A stretch of 64,000 bases of DNA, taken from Actinoallomurus purpureus. Lineage in GTDB: Bacteria; Actinomycetota; Actinomycetes; Streptosporangiales; Streptosporangiaceae. The stretch's first letter is position 1. Each line of letters opens with the position of its first letter. Of the stretch, positions 8,095 through 17,340 are shown piece after piece. The stretch spans positions 52,535 through 116,534 of the forward strand of contig NZ_JAMXMY010000029.1 of assembly GCF_024055795.1 (NCBI RefSeq). The letters are read 5' to 3'. The translations under genes were made by a program, and so were the position numbers. The notes under the pieces were generated by a model. The model was not told the origin of the DNA, did no database searches, and saw only the letters and a list, made by a program, of their open reading frames with translations.

Positions 8095-9448
8095 CCGGGA
8101 CGGCCGGTGAACGGAGTCCGCCGGCATTCGGTCATTCGCCTTACATGGGAGCGCGACAGTTGTAAGGTGTCGGTCATGCGGACGGCGTACAAGTGCCGGG
8201 CCTACCCGGACCCCGAGCAAGCGGCGGTGTTCAGCCGCACGTTCGGGTGTGTGCGCCTGGTGTGGAACAAGACCCTGGCCGAACGCCACGCGGCCTACCA
8301 CCAGCGAGGGAAGAAGACCTCTTACAAGCAGACCGACGCCGCGTTGACCGGATGGAAGAAGACCGAGGACCTGGCGTTTCTGTCGGAGGTGTCCTCGGTT
8401 CCGCTGCAGCAGACGCTGCGGCACCAGCATGCGGCGTTCGCGAACTTCTTCGCCGGCCGCACCAAGTACCCGCGGTTCAAGAACCGCGACTCCCGGCAGA
8501 CCGCGCACTACACCCGCTCGGCGTTCCGCATGAAGAACGGCGAACTGCACATGGCCAAGACCACCACGCCGCTGCGGTTCGTGTGGTCTTTCGAGGACGT
8601 GAACCCCGCCACGCTCGACCCCACCATGGTCGTCATCTCCCGGGATCCGGACGGCCGCTGGTACGTCACCTTCGCCATCGACACCGACGTACCCGACCCC
8701 ATGGACGAGGCCGGGCACGCCATCGGTATCGATCTTGGGATCAAGGACTTCGCGGTCACCTCCGACGGGGAACGCATCGCCAACCCCCGGCATCTGGAGC
8801 GCAAGGCCCGCAACCTGGCCCGGTATCAGCGGCGGATGGCTCGCTGCGAGCGCGGGAGCGCCAACCGGCGCAAGGCCAAGGCGAAGGTGGCCCGCGCCCA
8901 CCGCAAGGTCCGCAACGCCCGCGCCGACTTCCTGCACCGCACCAGCACCAACCTGATCCGCCGGGCCGACACCATCGTCATCGAAGACCTCGCGGTCACC
9001 AACATGGTCAAGAACCGCGCTCTGGCGCGCGTCATCAGCGACGCGGGATGGGGGGAGTTCCGCCGGCAGCTGGAGTACAAGGCCGAACGCGCCGGGCGCA
9101 CCCTCGTGGTCATCGACCGCTGGTACCCCTCCTCCAAGACCTGCTCGGCTTGCGGGCACCTGCTCGCGGAGCTGAGTCTTTCCACCCGGCACTGGACGTG
9201 TCCGGGCTGCCGCACCCGGCACGACCGGGACATCAACGCGGCCAAGAACATCCTTGCGGCTGGTCGAGCCGTAGCCGGGGAGAGATCCTCTGGTGATGCC
9301 TGTGGAGCTGGTGTCAGACGGCAAGGGTCCTCCCTTCCGCAGTCGGCGCTGAAACAGGAAACCCGCGCCGTGAGGCGCCCGGCCTGAAGGCCGGATCGGC
9401 CGCAAGGCCGATGGGAATCCCCTTTCTTCAGAAGGGGGAGGAAGTCAA
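8021..9448 (+). mobile_element. IS200/IS605-superfamily element, TnpB only, copy 1
   Basis: 1428 bp, bounded by TTCAC on the left and by P450 sequence on the right, with no target duplication. The left end has the palindrome TCCTCCGGAGGA (8025-8036) and a hairpin with 8-bp arms CCCCGGCC / GGCCGGGG (8039-8058). The right end has repeated GGCCTGAAGGCC- and GGCCGCAAGGCC-type hairpins and a CCCCTT / AAGGGG stem just before the terminal GTCAA. Ends like these, subterminal hairpins and a fixed 5' target motif are typical of the superfamily. There is no TnpA (Y1 transposase) gene, so movement would need one in trans. The 3' end of tnpB with the right end should encode the omega RNA. Confidence 0.92.
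8176..9387 (+). CDS. tnpB: TnpB RNA-guided endonuclease, copy 1
   Basis: 403 residues from the ATG at 8176 (AAGG 9 bp upstream; a GTG at 8167 is an alternative). The N-terminus MRTAYKCRAYPDPEQ is the helix-turn-helix/OrfB start. The RuvC residues are present: Asp in GIDLGIKDFA, Glu in VIEDLAV, Asp in HDRDINAAKN. A zinc ribbon CSACGHLL ... CPGC lies between the last two. TnpB is the omega-RNA-guided nuclease that cuts empty donor sites and so keeps the element in place. The length is normal and no lesion is seen, so it may be active. Confidence 0.95.
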   Translation: MRTAYKCRAYPDPEQAAVFSRTFGCVRLVWNKTLAERHAAYHQRGKKTSYKQTDAALTGWKKTEDLAFLSEVSSVPLQQTLRHQHAAFANFFAGRTKYPRFKNRDSRQTAHYTRSAFRMKNGELHMAKTTTPLRFVWSFEDVNPATLDPTMVVISRDPDGRWYVTFAIDTDVPDPMDEAGHAIGIDLGIKDFAVTSDGERIANPRHLERKARNLARYQRRMARCERGSANRRKAKAKVARAHRKVRNARADFLHRTSTNLIRRADTIVIEDLAVTNMVKNRALARVISDAGWGEFRRQLEYKAERAGRTLVVIDRWYPSSKTCSACGHLLAELSLSTRHWTCPGCRTRHDRDINAAKNILAAGRAVAGERSSGDACGAGVRRQGSSLPQSALKQETRAVRRPA

Positions 9449-9643
9449 TCTCGGTGATCCGCACGCGGTGACCTGGGCCGCGGGACAGGTGCGCGGGCCC
9501 CGTACGCTCCCCCTCCGCGTCGGCTGACCCCGCTCGCGGAGGTCGAGGCACGGACCTCGGGCGCGGCCACGCCAGGGTCGACCCCGGCTCCCGTAGTCGC
9601 TGGTCACCGGCCTGATGCCGCGACCACGGGGTAGGAAGTAAGG

Positions 9644-10774
9644 ATGCGGCTTCGGGAGCGGCTGCACGAGGTCCGCCCGTCGTGGCAGCCGGCTCATGCC
9701 CTGCTGGCGATACCGCTCGCGTTCATCGCACTGATCACCGTGGCCGACGTGCTGTCACCCGAGACCATCCACCTGGGACCGCTCCTCGTCGTGGCGCCCG
9801 CGCTCACGGCCTCGTTCGCCGGTCCCGTGGAGACCGGCTTCATCGCCGTCCTGGCCGTGGTGGCACAAGTGATCATCGCGTTCCTGCACGGCGGCATCGG
9901 CACGCTCAACCACCAGGTGCAGATCGTGGCGCTGCTGCTGGTCTCGGCGATCGTGGTCACCTTCCGTTACGTGCGCGAGCACTACCGGATACAGCTCACG
10001 CACGTCCGGTCGGTGTCGGAGGTCGCGCAGCGCGTCATCCTGCGCCCGCTGCCCCGCAGGATCGGCCCGTTGCGCATCGCATCGATGTACATCGCCGCCG
10101 CCGCCGAGGCCCGGATCGGCGGTGACCTGTACGCGGCCGCGCGCACGATGGGCGGCACCCGTCTCCTCATCGGTGACGTGCGCGGGAAGGGCCTGGCCTC
10201 GGTCAGCGACGCGGCACTGCTCCTGTGCGCCTTCCGCGAGGCGTCGCACCACCATGCGACCCTGCCCAGGCTCGTGACGCATCTGGAGTCCAGCGTCTGC
10301 CGGAACCTGGCCGAACTCACCGAGACCGGCGAGGACGCCACGGAGTGCTTCGTCACCGCCCTGATCATCGACATACCCGACGCCGAGCCGGTGGCGCACG
10401 TGATCGACTGCGGCCATCCGCCGCCGCTGCTGCTGCGCGGCGACCGGGTGGTGGCCCTGACCCCGGACCAGACGGCTCCGCCGCTGGGCCTGGGAGAGTT
10501 CGCCGCCGGCGACCATCAGCCCGGGACGTTCGGCTTCGAGCCCGGCGACATCCTGCTGCTCTACACCGACGGCGTCATCGAGTGCCGCGACCATACGGGC
10601 GCGTTCTACCCCCTCGCCGAACGCCTGCCTCTGTGGGCGGGCGAGGACGCCGCCACGCTCGTCGAGCGGCTCCACGACGATCTCCTCGACCACGTCGGCG
10701 GCCGGCTGGACGACGACGCCGCGGCCATCGCGATCGAACGCCTGACGGCCGAGCCCACCGGCCGCCCGCACTGA
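9644..10774 (+). CDS. membrane-anchored PP2C/SpoIIE-type serine phosphatase
   Basis: 376 residues; ATG at 9644 with AGGAAG 6-10 bp upstream. Residues about 15-115 hold three to four hydrophobic segments (ALLAIPLAFIALITV, GFIAVLAVVAQVIIAFL, IVALLLVSAIVVTF). The SpoIIE domain follows, with ARIGGDLYAA, LIGDVRGKGLASV, CGHPPPLLL and LLLYTDGVIECRD carrying the metal-binding aspartates. Related proteins dephosphorylate anti-anti-sigma factors in partner-switching stress cascades. No kinase or antagonist gene is nearby, so the partner is elsewhere. It converges on the MFS gene. Confidence 0.92.
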   Translation: MRLRERLHEVRPSWQPAHALLAIPLAFIALITVADVLSPETIHLGPLLVVAPALTASFAGPVETGFIAVLAVVAQVIIAFLHGGIGTLNHQVQIVALLLVSAIVVTFRYVREHYRIQLTHVRSVSEVAQRVILRPLPRRIGPLRIASMYIAAAAEARIGGDLYAAARTMGGTRLLIGDVRGKGLASVSDAALLLCAFREASHHHATLPRLVTHLESSVCRNLAELTETGEDATECFVTALIIDIPDAEPVAHVIDCGHPPPLLLRGDRVVALTPDQTAPPLGLGEFAAGDHQPGTFGFEPGDILLLYTDGVIECRDHTGAFYPLAERLPLWAGEDAATLVERLHDDLLDHVGGRLDDDAAAIAIERLTAEPTGRPH

Positions 10775-11067
10775 CGCGCCATCCGCCCGCCGGGGCACCC
10801 CCGCATGGAACGATGATCAAACCTGTCATCGGCATGCCCTCGCCCCGACACCCGTGGCTGCGGGCCGCCGTCGATCGGTAACGGGACCGCCCCCGGCCCG
10901 GATCGACCGGCGGGGACACCCCCCCGGTATCCGTCGCTGGCCGACTCCTGACCCGTCAGCACCGTACGGCGGGCCGCGGTGGGGGGACCGTTCCGGAACC
11001 CCGCGGCCGTCCTCCCGGCGACGGACGTCGGCGGGACCACCGACCTGCCGTGAGCAGGCGATCGAAG
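10775..11067. other. intergenic region, nothing recognised
   Basis: Almost 300 bp between two convergent genes. Frames crossing it have no coherent protein text. The terminator hairpin follows at 11068. Confidence 0.5.
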
Positions 11068-11098
11068 CCGGCCCCGCGGCCATGGGCCGCGGGGCCGG
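11068..11098. terminator. strong hairpin, 14-bp perfect arms and 3-nt loop
   Basis: CCGGCCCCGCGGCC, loop ATG, then the exact complement. It lies 18 bp past the stop of the minus-strand MFS gene and between two convergent genes. There is no T tract, as is usual in actinomycetes. Confidence 0.8.
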
Positions 11099-11116
11099 AA
11101 CGGAGCCGGGCGAGGG

Positions 11117-12652
11117 TCAGTGCATCGGCATCGGCGCGCCGTCCGGCACGTCGGCCGGCTTGTGCCGCGGCAGCAGCAGCGCCGGGATGAATGCCAGTGC
11201 CAGCAGGCCCACCGCCCACCAGTAGGTGCTCTGGAAGGCGTCCGCCATCGGGCCGACGATCTTCTGCATGACCTGCGGCGGGACCTTCTGGGTGGCGGAC
11301 AGGCCGCCGCTCGCCGAGCCTCCGAGCTTGTCGGCCAGGGAGTTGGCGAGCAGCACGGACATCAGCGCGGTACCGATGGAGGCGGACACCTGCTGGATGA
11401 TGTTCAGCATGGTGCTGGCCTTGGGCACCTCGTCGTGGACGAGCGTCTGGATCGCGGCCGCCATGGAGGGCATCATCGTCAGGCCCATGCCCAGCCCCAT
11501 CACGAACAGCACGCCGCCGAGTATCCAGTACGAGGTGTCGGCCTGCAGGACGGCGGTGAAGCCGGCCACGGAGGCGACGACGACGAGCAGGCCGATCAGA
11601 ACGACCCGGCCGGGCCCGATGCGGTCGGTGAGCTTGCCGCCGACCGGCATGGTGATCATCGCGCCGAGACCCTGCGGGGCGAGCAGCAGACCGGAGGAGA
11701 AGGCGTTCTCCTGCCGCACCACCTGGAAGTAGAGGGGGAGCAGGAGCATGGCGCCCATGAACGCGCACATGAACAGCGCGATCGTGCCCGAGGCCGCCGC
11801 GACCGAGCGCCGCCGGAGCAGTCGCAGGTCGATCAGCGGGCTCTGGGCGGTCAGCGCGCGGAACGCGAAGAGCACCACCAGCACCGCGCCGGCGATCGTG
11901 GTGATGAGGACCTCGGCCGAGCCGAAGTCGCTCTTCTGCGCGCCCTTGGCCAGACCGTAGATCAGCGAGGCCAGGCCGGGCGACAACAGAACGAGACCGA
12001 GAAGGTCCAGCCGTTCGCCGGGGCGCGGAGTGTCACGCTTGAGGATCTTCGCGGCGAGGAACAGCGCGACGACGCCGATCGGCAGGTTGATGAAGAAGAT
12101 CCACCGCCAGGAGACGTCGTCGACCAGCCAGCCACCCAGGATCGGGCCGAGGATCGGCCCGAGCAGCATCGGGATCCCGACGACGCTCATCACCTGGCCG
12201 ACCCGCTTGGGGCCGGCGGCCTGGGTGAGGATCGTCATGCCGGCCGGCATGATCATCCCGCCGCCGAGACCCTGAAGAACGCGGAAGGCGATCAGTGACT
12301 CGGCCGACCAGGCCATGCCGGCCAGCGCCGATCCGGCCACGAACAGCGCAATGGAGATCATGTAGAGGCGCTTCGTGCCGAACCTCGCCGAGGCCCAGCC
12401 CGTCACCGGGATGACCGTTGCCAGGGCGAGCGTGTAGCCGGTGGCCACCCACTGGATGGTGGACAGCGGCGAGTGGAACGCTCCGGCGAGATGGTTGATG
12501 GCGACGTTGACGACGGTCACGTCCAGAATCGACATGATCGCGCCGAGGACGACGACCATGGCGACCGCGAGCACGCCCCGATCGAGCCCTCCCGACGATC
12601 CAGGCGCCTCGGGCGGATCTTCCGCCACCTCGGGTGATGAGAGAGTGCTCAC
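11117..12652 (-). CDS. DHA2-family MFS drug exporter (EmrB/QacA type)
   Basis: 511 residues from the GTG at 12652 (VSTLSSPEVAEDP), with a GGAA about 9 bp before; an in-frame extension to 12754 is less likely. About 14 hydrophobic helices. Motif A-like GWASARFGTKRLYMIS and motif C-like VGIPMLLGPILGPILGGWL identify a DHA2 proton antiporter, and the first helix carries the LDVTVVNVA acid. It probably exports a hydrophobic compound. It is divergent from the CoA-transferase / acyl-CoA dehydrogenase operon, about 145 bp away, which suggests a shared control region. Confidence 0.93.
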   Translation of the reverse strand: MSTLSSPEVAEDPPEAPGSSGGLDRGVLAVAMVVVLGAIMSILDVTVVNVAINHLAGAFHSPLSTIQWVATGYTLALATVIPVTGWASARFGTKRLYMISIALFVAGSALAGMAWSAESLIAFRVLQGLGGGMIMPAGMTILTQAAGPKRVGQVMSVVGIPMLLGPILGPILGGWLVDDVSWRWIFFINLPIGVVALFLAAKILKRDTPRPGERLDLLGLVLLSPGLASLIYGLAKGAQKSDFGSAEVLITTIAGAVLVVLFAFRALTAQSPLIDLRLLRRRSVAAASGTIALFMCAFMGAMLLLPLYFQVVRQENAFSSGLLLAPQGLGAMITMPVGGKLTDRIGPGRVVLIGLLVVVASVAGFTAVLQADTSYWILGGVLFVMGLGMGLTMMPSMAAAIQTLVHDEVPKASTMLNIIQQVSASIGTALMSVLLANSLADKLGGSASGGLSATQKVPPQVMQKIVGPMADAFQSTYWWAVGLLALAFIPALLLPRHKPADVPDGAPMPMH

Positions 12653-12797
12653 TGCCGTGTTCCAATCGTTGACGCGCCCACACGGGCCGCTGTCTGCAGG
12701 TTTCAAGTGACGAGAAGCATGATGCCGGGTGGCACCGACAATCCGGCAACTCAATTACTCGGCGGGAAGAGACGATCACGCACCTGGAGGTCACAGC

Positions 12798-13982
12798 ATG
12801 GCCGAACTTCCGCTCTCGGGCGTCACCGTCGTGAGCGTAGAGCACGCGGTGGCGGCGCCTTTCGCCACCCGTCAGCTCGCGGATCTCGGAGCCCGCGTGA
12901 TCAAGGTAGAGCGGCCCGGGGGAGGGGACTTCGCGCGCCGGTACGACACGACGGTGCACGGCCAGTCCAGCTACTTCGTCTGGCTCAACCGGTCCAAGGA
13001 ATCCCTGACCCTGGACGTCAGGTCCGCGCGCGGCAGGGAGATCCTGCACGAACTGCTCGCCGGAGCCGACGTCTTCGTGCAGAACCTCGCTCCGGGCGCG
13101 GCCGGCCGGCTGGGGCTCGACGCCGCCTCCCTGGCCGAGCGGTACACCTCGTTGATCCCGTGCACCATCTCCGGCTACGGCACTTCCGGCCCCTGGGCGG
13201 ACCGGAAGGCCTACGACCTGCTCGTGCAATGCCAGACCGGTCTGGTGTCGCTGACCGGCACGGCGGAGGACACCGCCCGGGTCGGTGTGTCGATCGCCGA
13301 CATCGCCGCGGGGACGTACGCCTACTCCGGGATCCTCACCGCGCTGTACGCCCGGGCGACCACCGGCGTGGCGCGGGCCGTGGAGGTCTCGCTGTTCGAC
13401 GCGCTGGCGGAGTGGATGAGCCAGCCCGCGTACTACACGCGCCACGGGGGCACGCAGCCACCGCGGATCGGCGCACACCACGCCACCATCGCGCCGTACG
13501 GCGCCTACACCGCGGCCGACGGCAGGCAGGTGCTCTTCTCCATCCAGAACGAGCGGGAGTGGGCGGCGCTGTGCGAGCGATTCCTGGAACGCCCGGATCT
13601 GGTGGACGATCCGCGCTTCGCCACCGCGTCCGACCGGGTGGCCCATCGGGACCAGCTCGACGTGGTCATCGTCGAACGATTCCGCCGGTCTGCCGGCGGC
13701 GAGGTGATGAAGCTGCTGGACGACGCGGGGATCGCCAACGCCGGAGTCAACGACGTACGGGCGTTCGTCGGCCACCCCGTGCTCGCCGAGCGCGACCGCT
13801 GGCACGACCTGGACATCCCAGGCGCCGTGGTTCCGGCGCTCCAGCCCCCCGTGGACCTGGCCGGCATCGGCCCGCGGATGGATCCCGTGCCCGCCGCCGG
13901 TGAGCACACCGAGCGGATCCTGACCGAACTGGGACGCGGCCCGGCCGAGATCGAGGACCTGCGGGCCGATGGCGTGATCTGA
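12798..13982 (+). CDS. class III (CaiB/BaiF) CoA-transferase
   Basis: 394 residues; the ATG at 12798 has GGAGG at the right distance. The N-terminal LSGVTVVSVEHAVAAPFATR and LGARVIKVERPGGGDFAR are family signatures. Asp in AYDLLVQCQTGLVSLTG (near residue 145) fits the catalytic aspartate that forms the acyl anhydride. These enzymes move CoA between carboxylic acids. The acyl-CoA dehydrogenase 38 bp downstream suggests activation of an acid followed by alpha,beta-desaturation. The acid itself is unknown. Confidence 0.93.
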   Translation: MAELPLSGVTVVSVEHAVAAPFATRQLADLGARVIKVERPGGGDFARRYDTTVHGQSSYFVWLNRSKESLTLDVRSARGREILHELLAGADVFVQNLAPGAAGRLGLDAASLAERYTSLIPCTISGYGTSGPWADRKAYDLLVQCQTGLVSLTGTAEDTARVGVSIADIAAGTYAYSGILTALYARATTGVARAVEVSLFDALAEWMSQPAYYTRHGGTQPPRIGAHHATIAPYGAYTAADGRQVLFSIQNEREWAALCERFLERPDLVDDPRFATASDRVAHRDQLDVVIVERFRRSAGGEVMKLLDDAGIANAGVNDVRAFVGHPVLAERDRWHDLDIPGAVVPALQPPVDLAGIGPRMDPVPAAGEHTERILTELGRGPAEIEDLRADGVI

Positions 13983-14020
13983 CACCGCGATTCGGTATCG
14001 AGCGAGGAGAAGAAACCACT

Positions 14021-15187
14021 GTGAGCATCCTGGACGCCCTCTCTCCCGACGAACGGTTCGTCGTCGAAACCGTGCGGGACTTCGTCAGCAAGGCCGTGAA
14101 ACCCGTCGTCCGGGAGCTCGAGCACTCCGACACCTACCCCGAGGCATTGATCGAGCAGATGAAACGGCTCGGGATCTACGGCCTGGCGATCCCCGAGGAG
14201 TACGGCGGCAACGCCGTCTCGATGTCCTGCTACGTCCTGGTCACCGAGGAACTCGCGCGCGGCTGGATGAGTTTGGCCGGCGCCATGGGCGGTCACACCG
14301 TCGTCGCCAAGCTGCTTCTGCTCTTCGGCACCGAAGAGCAGAAGCGCCGCTACCTGCCGAAGATGGCCACCGGCGAGATCCGGGCGACCATGGCCCTGAC
14401 CGAACCCGCCGGCGGCTCGGACCTCCAGGCCATGCGCACCGTCGCCCGCAAGGACACGGAGGGATACCTCGTCAACGGGTCCAAGACCTGGATCACCAAC
14501 TCCCGGCGTTCCCAGGTCATCGCCCTGCTCTGCAAGACCGATCCGGACGCGGACCCCGCGCACAGGGGCATCTCGATCCTCCTCGTCGATCACGGCCCGG
14601 GGCTCACGGTCTCCCGCGACCTGCCGAAACTCGGCTACAAGGGCGTGGAGAGCTGCGAACTCGTCTTCGACGATCACCGTACGCCGGCCGACTCCCTGCT
14701 CGGCGGCGTCGAGGGCAGGGGGTTCGCCCAGATGATGAAGGGGCTCGAGACCGGAAGACTCCAGGTGGCCGCACGCGCGCTCGGCGTCGGCCGGGCGGCG
14801 CTGGAGGACTCCCTCGCCTACGCCCGGGAACGCGAGTCGTTCGGCAAGCCCATCTGGCAGCACCAGTCGATCGGCAACTACCTCGCGGACATGGCCACCT
14901 CCCTCTCGGCGGCGCGGCAGCTCACGCTCCACGCCGCGCGCGAGGCCGACGCGGGCCGGCGGGTGGACATGGAAGCCGGCATGGCCAAACTCTTCGCGTC
15001 CGAGACCGCCATGCAGATCGCACTCAACGCCGTCCGCATCCACGGCGGATACGGGTACTCGACCGAATTCGACGTCGAGCGGTACTTCCGCGACGCACCC
15101 CTGATGATCGTCGGCGAGGGCACCAACGAGATCCAGCGCAACGTCATCGCGAGCCGGCTCATCAAGCGAGGCGGTCTCGACGCCTGA
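14021..15187 (+). CDS. acyl-CoA dehydrogenase
   Basis: 388 residues from the GTG at 14021 (GAGGAG upstream). It has the full three-domain layout: FAD-site ALTEPAGGSDLQAM, KTWITNS, and the C-terminal signature GGYGYSTEFDVERYFRDA with GEGTNEIQRNVIASRL. It is a flavoprotein that desaturates an acyl-CoA thioester and passes electrons to ETF. It is probably co-transcribed with the CoA-transferase. Substrate chain length cannot be told from the sequence. Confidence 0.95.
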   Translation: MSILDALSPDERFVVETVRDFVSKAVKPVVRELEHSDTYPEALIEQMKRLGIYGLAIPEEYGGNAVSMSCYVLVTEELARGWMSLAGAMGGHTVVAKLLLLFGTEEQKRRYLPKMATGEIRATMALTEPAGGSDLQAMRTVARKDTEGYLVNGSKTWITNSRRSQVIALLCKTDPDADPAHRGISILLVDHGPGLTVSRDLPKLGYKGVESCELVFDDHRTPADSLLGGVEGRGFAQMMKGLETGRLQVAARALGVGRAALEDSLAYARERESFGKPIWQHQSIGNYLADMATSLSAARQLTLHAAREADAGRRVDMEAGMAKLFASETAMQIALNAVRIHGGYGYSTEFDVERYFRDAPLMIVGEGTNEIQRNVIASRLIKRGGLDA

Positions 15188-15354
15188 TGCAGCACCTGCC
15201 CGGTGGTTCCGACACGGCGTGGCCACTGATCGGCGTCGCCGACCGGGTCGGAGCGGACCCGGATGCCTGCGGGTGGCTGAGAACTCGTCGGCGAGACCCC
15301 GCGTCGTAAGACTGGGTAGGTAGTAGATGACCGGGCGGACCTTCAGGGGATGAC

Positions 15355-16152
15355 ATGCGCAGACCGGACAGGCGCGAGGCACTGATCGCCATGGCCGCGG
15401 CCGGCGCCGGGCTGCTGGTGGGAGGGGTGCCCGAGCTGGTGCGGGCGCTGCGGCCGGACACGCCCGCGAAGAAGTCGGCGCGACACGCGCGTGGAGCCGC
15501 GCACGCCGCCCGGCCCGATCCCGGCTACGCGCACGGACCGCTGCAGGCGGTCCGGCGGCCGGTGCACAACCTGCACGATCTGACCCCGGCCGCGCCCCCG
15601 AACGCCGTCGCGCTGACCATCGACGACGGCCCGCATCCGCGATGGACGCCGATGATGCTGGACCTGCTGGCCGAGTACCAGGTGCCGGCGACGTTCTCCC
15701 TCATCGGGATCCAGGTCACCGGCATGCCGAAGCTGGTCGAGCGGATCGTGGCCTCCGGGCATCAGGTCTGCGATCACACCGTCACGCACCCGCTGAACCT
15801 GCCACGGCTCTCGAACGCCCGGATCCAGGTGGAGATCGGCGGCGCGCACGACCGCATCGCTCAGACCACCGGCGTCGCGCCGAAGTTCTTCCGCTCCCCG
15901 GGCGGCGCCTGGTCGACCCAGGTCCTGGACGTCGCCGCGGAACACGGGATGATCTGCATCGACTGGCAGGTCGACCCGCGCGACTGGGCTCGCCCCGGCA
16001 CCGTGACCATCACCGAACGGCTGCTCCGCGCCCAGGCCGGGGACATCCTCCTGTGCCACGACGGCGGCGGCGACCGCTCCGAGACGATCCGGGCCCTGCG
16101 CACCGTGATCCCCGCTCTCAAACAGCGAGGCCTCACCTTCGTCGCGCTCTGA
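15355..16152 (+). CDS. secreted polysaccharide deacetylase (NodB domain)
   Basis: 265 residues. The start MRRPDRREALIAMAAAGAGL looks like a signal or Tat-like sequence (twin arginines before a hydrophobic stretch). The NodB domain spans about residues 80-260: LTIDDGPHP (catalytic Asp and metal Asp), HTVTHP (metal His pair), FRSPGG, and LLCHDGGG near the C-terminus. It should act outside the cell on N-acetylated cell-wall glycans such as peptidoglycan or chitin-like polymers. It stands alone, with a convergent flavin reductase gene 31 bp away. Confidence 0.92.
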   Translation: MRRPDRREALIAMAAAGAGLLVGGVPELVRALRPDTPAKKSARHARGAAHAARPDPGYAHGPLQAVRRPVHNLHDLTPAAPPNAVALTIDDGPHPRWTPMMLDLLAEYQVPATFSLIGIQVTGMPKLVERIVASGHQVCDHTVTHPLNLPRLSNARIQVEIGGAHDRIAQTTGVAPKFFRSPGGAWSTQVLDVAAEHGMICIDWQVDPRDWARPGTVTITERLLRAQAGDILLCHDGGGDRSETIRALRTVIPALKQRGLTFVAL

Positions 16153-16183
16153 GGCCGACGGTCCAAGGCAGCCGGAGAGCAGG

Positions 16184-16792
16184 TCACGGTGACGGCGGCT
16201 CCTCGTAGGGAATCCGCGACAAGTGCAGGACCTCGCCGAGGGTGCCCCAGCCGTCGCCGCCGAGCTTGGTGAGCGGGCGCAGCAGCTCGGCGCTCGGCCG
16301 GCCGTCGACGATGTACTCCTCGTGCACGGCGGCATGGACGACGCGCCCCAGGACGAGTGTCGAGTTGCCCACGCGCAGGGTGACGTGAGAGCGGCATTCC
16401 AGGACGACGGGTGCGGCGGCTACCCTGGGCGGCCGGATCTGAAGGCTGGGTTCGCGTTCGATGCCCGCGTAGTCGAACTCGCTGACGGTGCGCGGGAAGT
16501 CGGTCGCGGTGCGGTTGATCAGTTCCAGCATCGGCTCGGTGGAGAAGTTCACGACGTATTCTCCGGTTTCCTCGACATTGCGCAGAGAGTCCTTGCGGCC
16601 GATCGAGGTGAACTGCACGATCGGAGGATCGGTGCTTGCAACGGTGAAGAACGAGTGGGGAGCGAGGTTCTCGGTGGATCCGTCCGGTGTGACGGTGGAT
16701 ATCCACGCGATCGGGCGGGGGATCACAATGGACGTCAGCAGCCGGTAGAAGGCGTCCCCGCTCATGGCCCCTGGGTCGAAATCGACGCGCAT
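16184..16792 (-). CDS. flavin reductase-like (DIM6/NTAB) FMN-binding protein
   Basis: 202 residues from the ATG at 16792 (MRVDFDPGAMSGDAFY), with AGGGTG upstream. The split-barrel flavin-binding fold is shown by IVIPRPIAWISTVTPDGSTE and LAPHSFFTVASTDPPIVQF, then KDSLRNVEETGEYVVNF. The length and pattern fit the family that reduces FMN or binds it as cofactor. It is divergent from the DUF1003 gene, 92 bp away. No monooxygenase partner is adjacent; the halogenase-linked reductase at 32227 is a separate gene. Confidence 0.88.
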   Translation of the reverse strand: MRVDFDPGAMSGDAFYRLLTSIVIPRPIAWISTVTPDGSTENLAPHSFFTVASTDPPIVQFTSIGRKDSLRNVEETGEYVVNFSTEPMLELINRTATDFPRTVSEFDYAGIEREPSLQIRPPRVAAAPVVLECRSHVTLRVGNSTLVLGRVVHAAVHEEYIVDGRPSAELLRPLTKLGGDGWGTLGEVLHLSRIPYEEPPSP

Positions 16793-16884
16793 GAATAAGC
16801 ACCCTAGTTGACATGCCTGGCAGTTCCTGGCTCGACCGATGGTGGCGAGTGTCGCCGGCCCAGTGCATGGTGAGAGGTATGGAA

Positions 16885-17340
16885 ATGGGAAGACCGCGGG
16901 TCCCGTCCGATCGCCGGACACGGCATCCGGCCAACGTCGCGCACTTCGACCACGCACCGCTGGGCGCCCGGATCGCGGACGCCGTCGCGCGGCGCGTGGG
17001 TTCGTGGCGGTTCATCGGCGCGCAGACCGCGGTGGTGGCGTGCTGGGTGGCCTACAACGCCGCAGGCGGGCATGTGTTCGACCCGTGGCCGTTCATCGCG
17101 CTGAATCTGGCGCTGAGCATGGAGGCGGCCTACACGGGGCCGATCCTGCAGCTGTCCCAGAACCGCCAGACCGCGCACGCCGAGGCGCGCGCCGACACGG
17201 ACCACGAGCACGGGCGGGAGACCCACGCCATGCTGCTCGCGCTGATCCGGACGATCGAAGAGGCGAAGAGCATGGAGGAGATCCACCAGATCGACTGGCG
17301 CGGTCTGCTCGACCAGGACGATCTCGGCGCGGCCGGCTGA
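16885..17340 (+). CDS. DUF1003 membrane protein
   Basis: 151 residues from the ATG at 16885, 7 bp after GAGAGG; the ATG at 16879 is possible. Two transmembrane helices lie at about residues 40-90 (FIGAQTAVVACWVAYNAAG, PWPFIALNLALSMEAAYTG). SQNRQTAHAEARADTDHEHG follows, the usual RQ...D..E pattern of DUF1003, then a charged tail. Family function is not established. Confidence 0.85.
   Translation: MGRPRVPSDRRTRHPANVAHFDHAPLGARIADAVARRVGSWRFIGAQTAVVACWVAYNAAGGHVFDPWPFIALNLALSMEAAYTGPILQLSQNRQTAHAEARADTDHEHGRETHAMLLALIRTIEEAKSMEEIHQIDWRGLLDQDDLGAAG

Larger units (their letters stand above)
7935..9527 (+). pseudogene. 3' remnant of a second cytochrome P450, split by the TnpB element
   Basis: From 7935 one frame reads IHRCVGSHLARMELRVALEV, then WLERIPVF and the first two bases of a Thr codon at 8020: the haem cysteine, L-helix and end of a P450. 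The element fills 8021-9448. Removing it joins TTCAC to TCTCGG and the frame goes on in phase as TLGDPHAVTWAAGQVRG and PRTLPLRVG to a TGA at 9527, the normal end of such P450s. Everything upstream of the haem-binding loop is missing, so this was already a fragment fused to the ferredoxin gene before the element arrived. Confidence 0.9.

Noticed and set aside
8021..9448. Interpretation of the repeated hairpins in the element ends as a CRISPR array
   Set aside because: The repeats are imperfect hairpins without regular spacers, and they lie at the ends of a TnpB element, where such structures are expected.
12033..15382. Long minus-strand frames of 600-650 codons antisense to the CoA-transferase and acyl-CoA dehydrogenase genes
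   Set aside because: No recognisable domains. The opposite strand holds complete enzymes with catalytic residues. High GC at third positions produces such frames.
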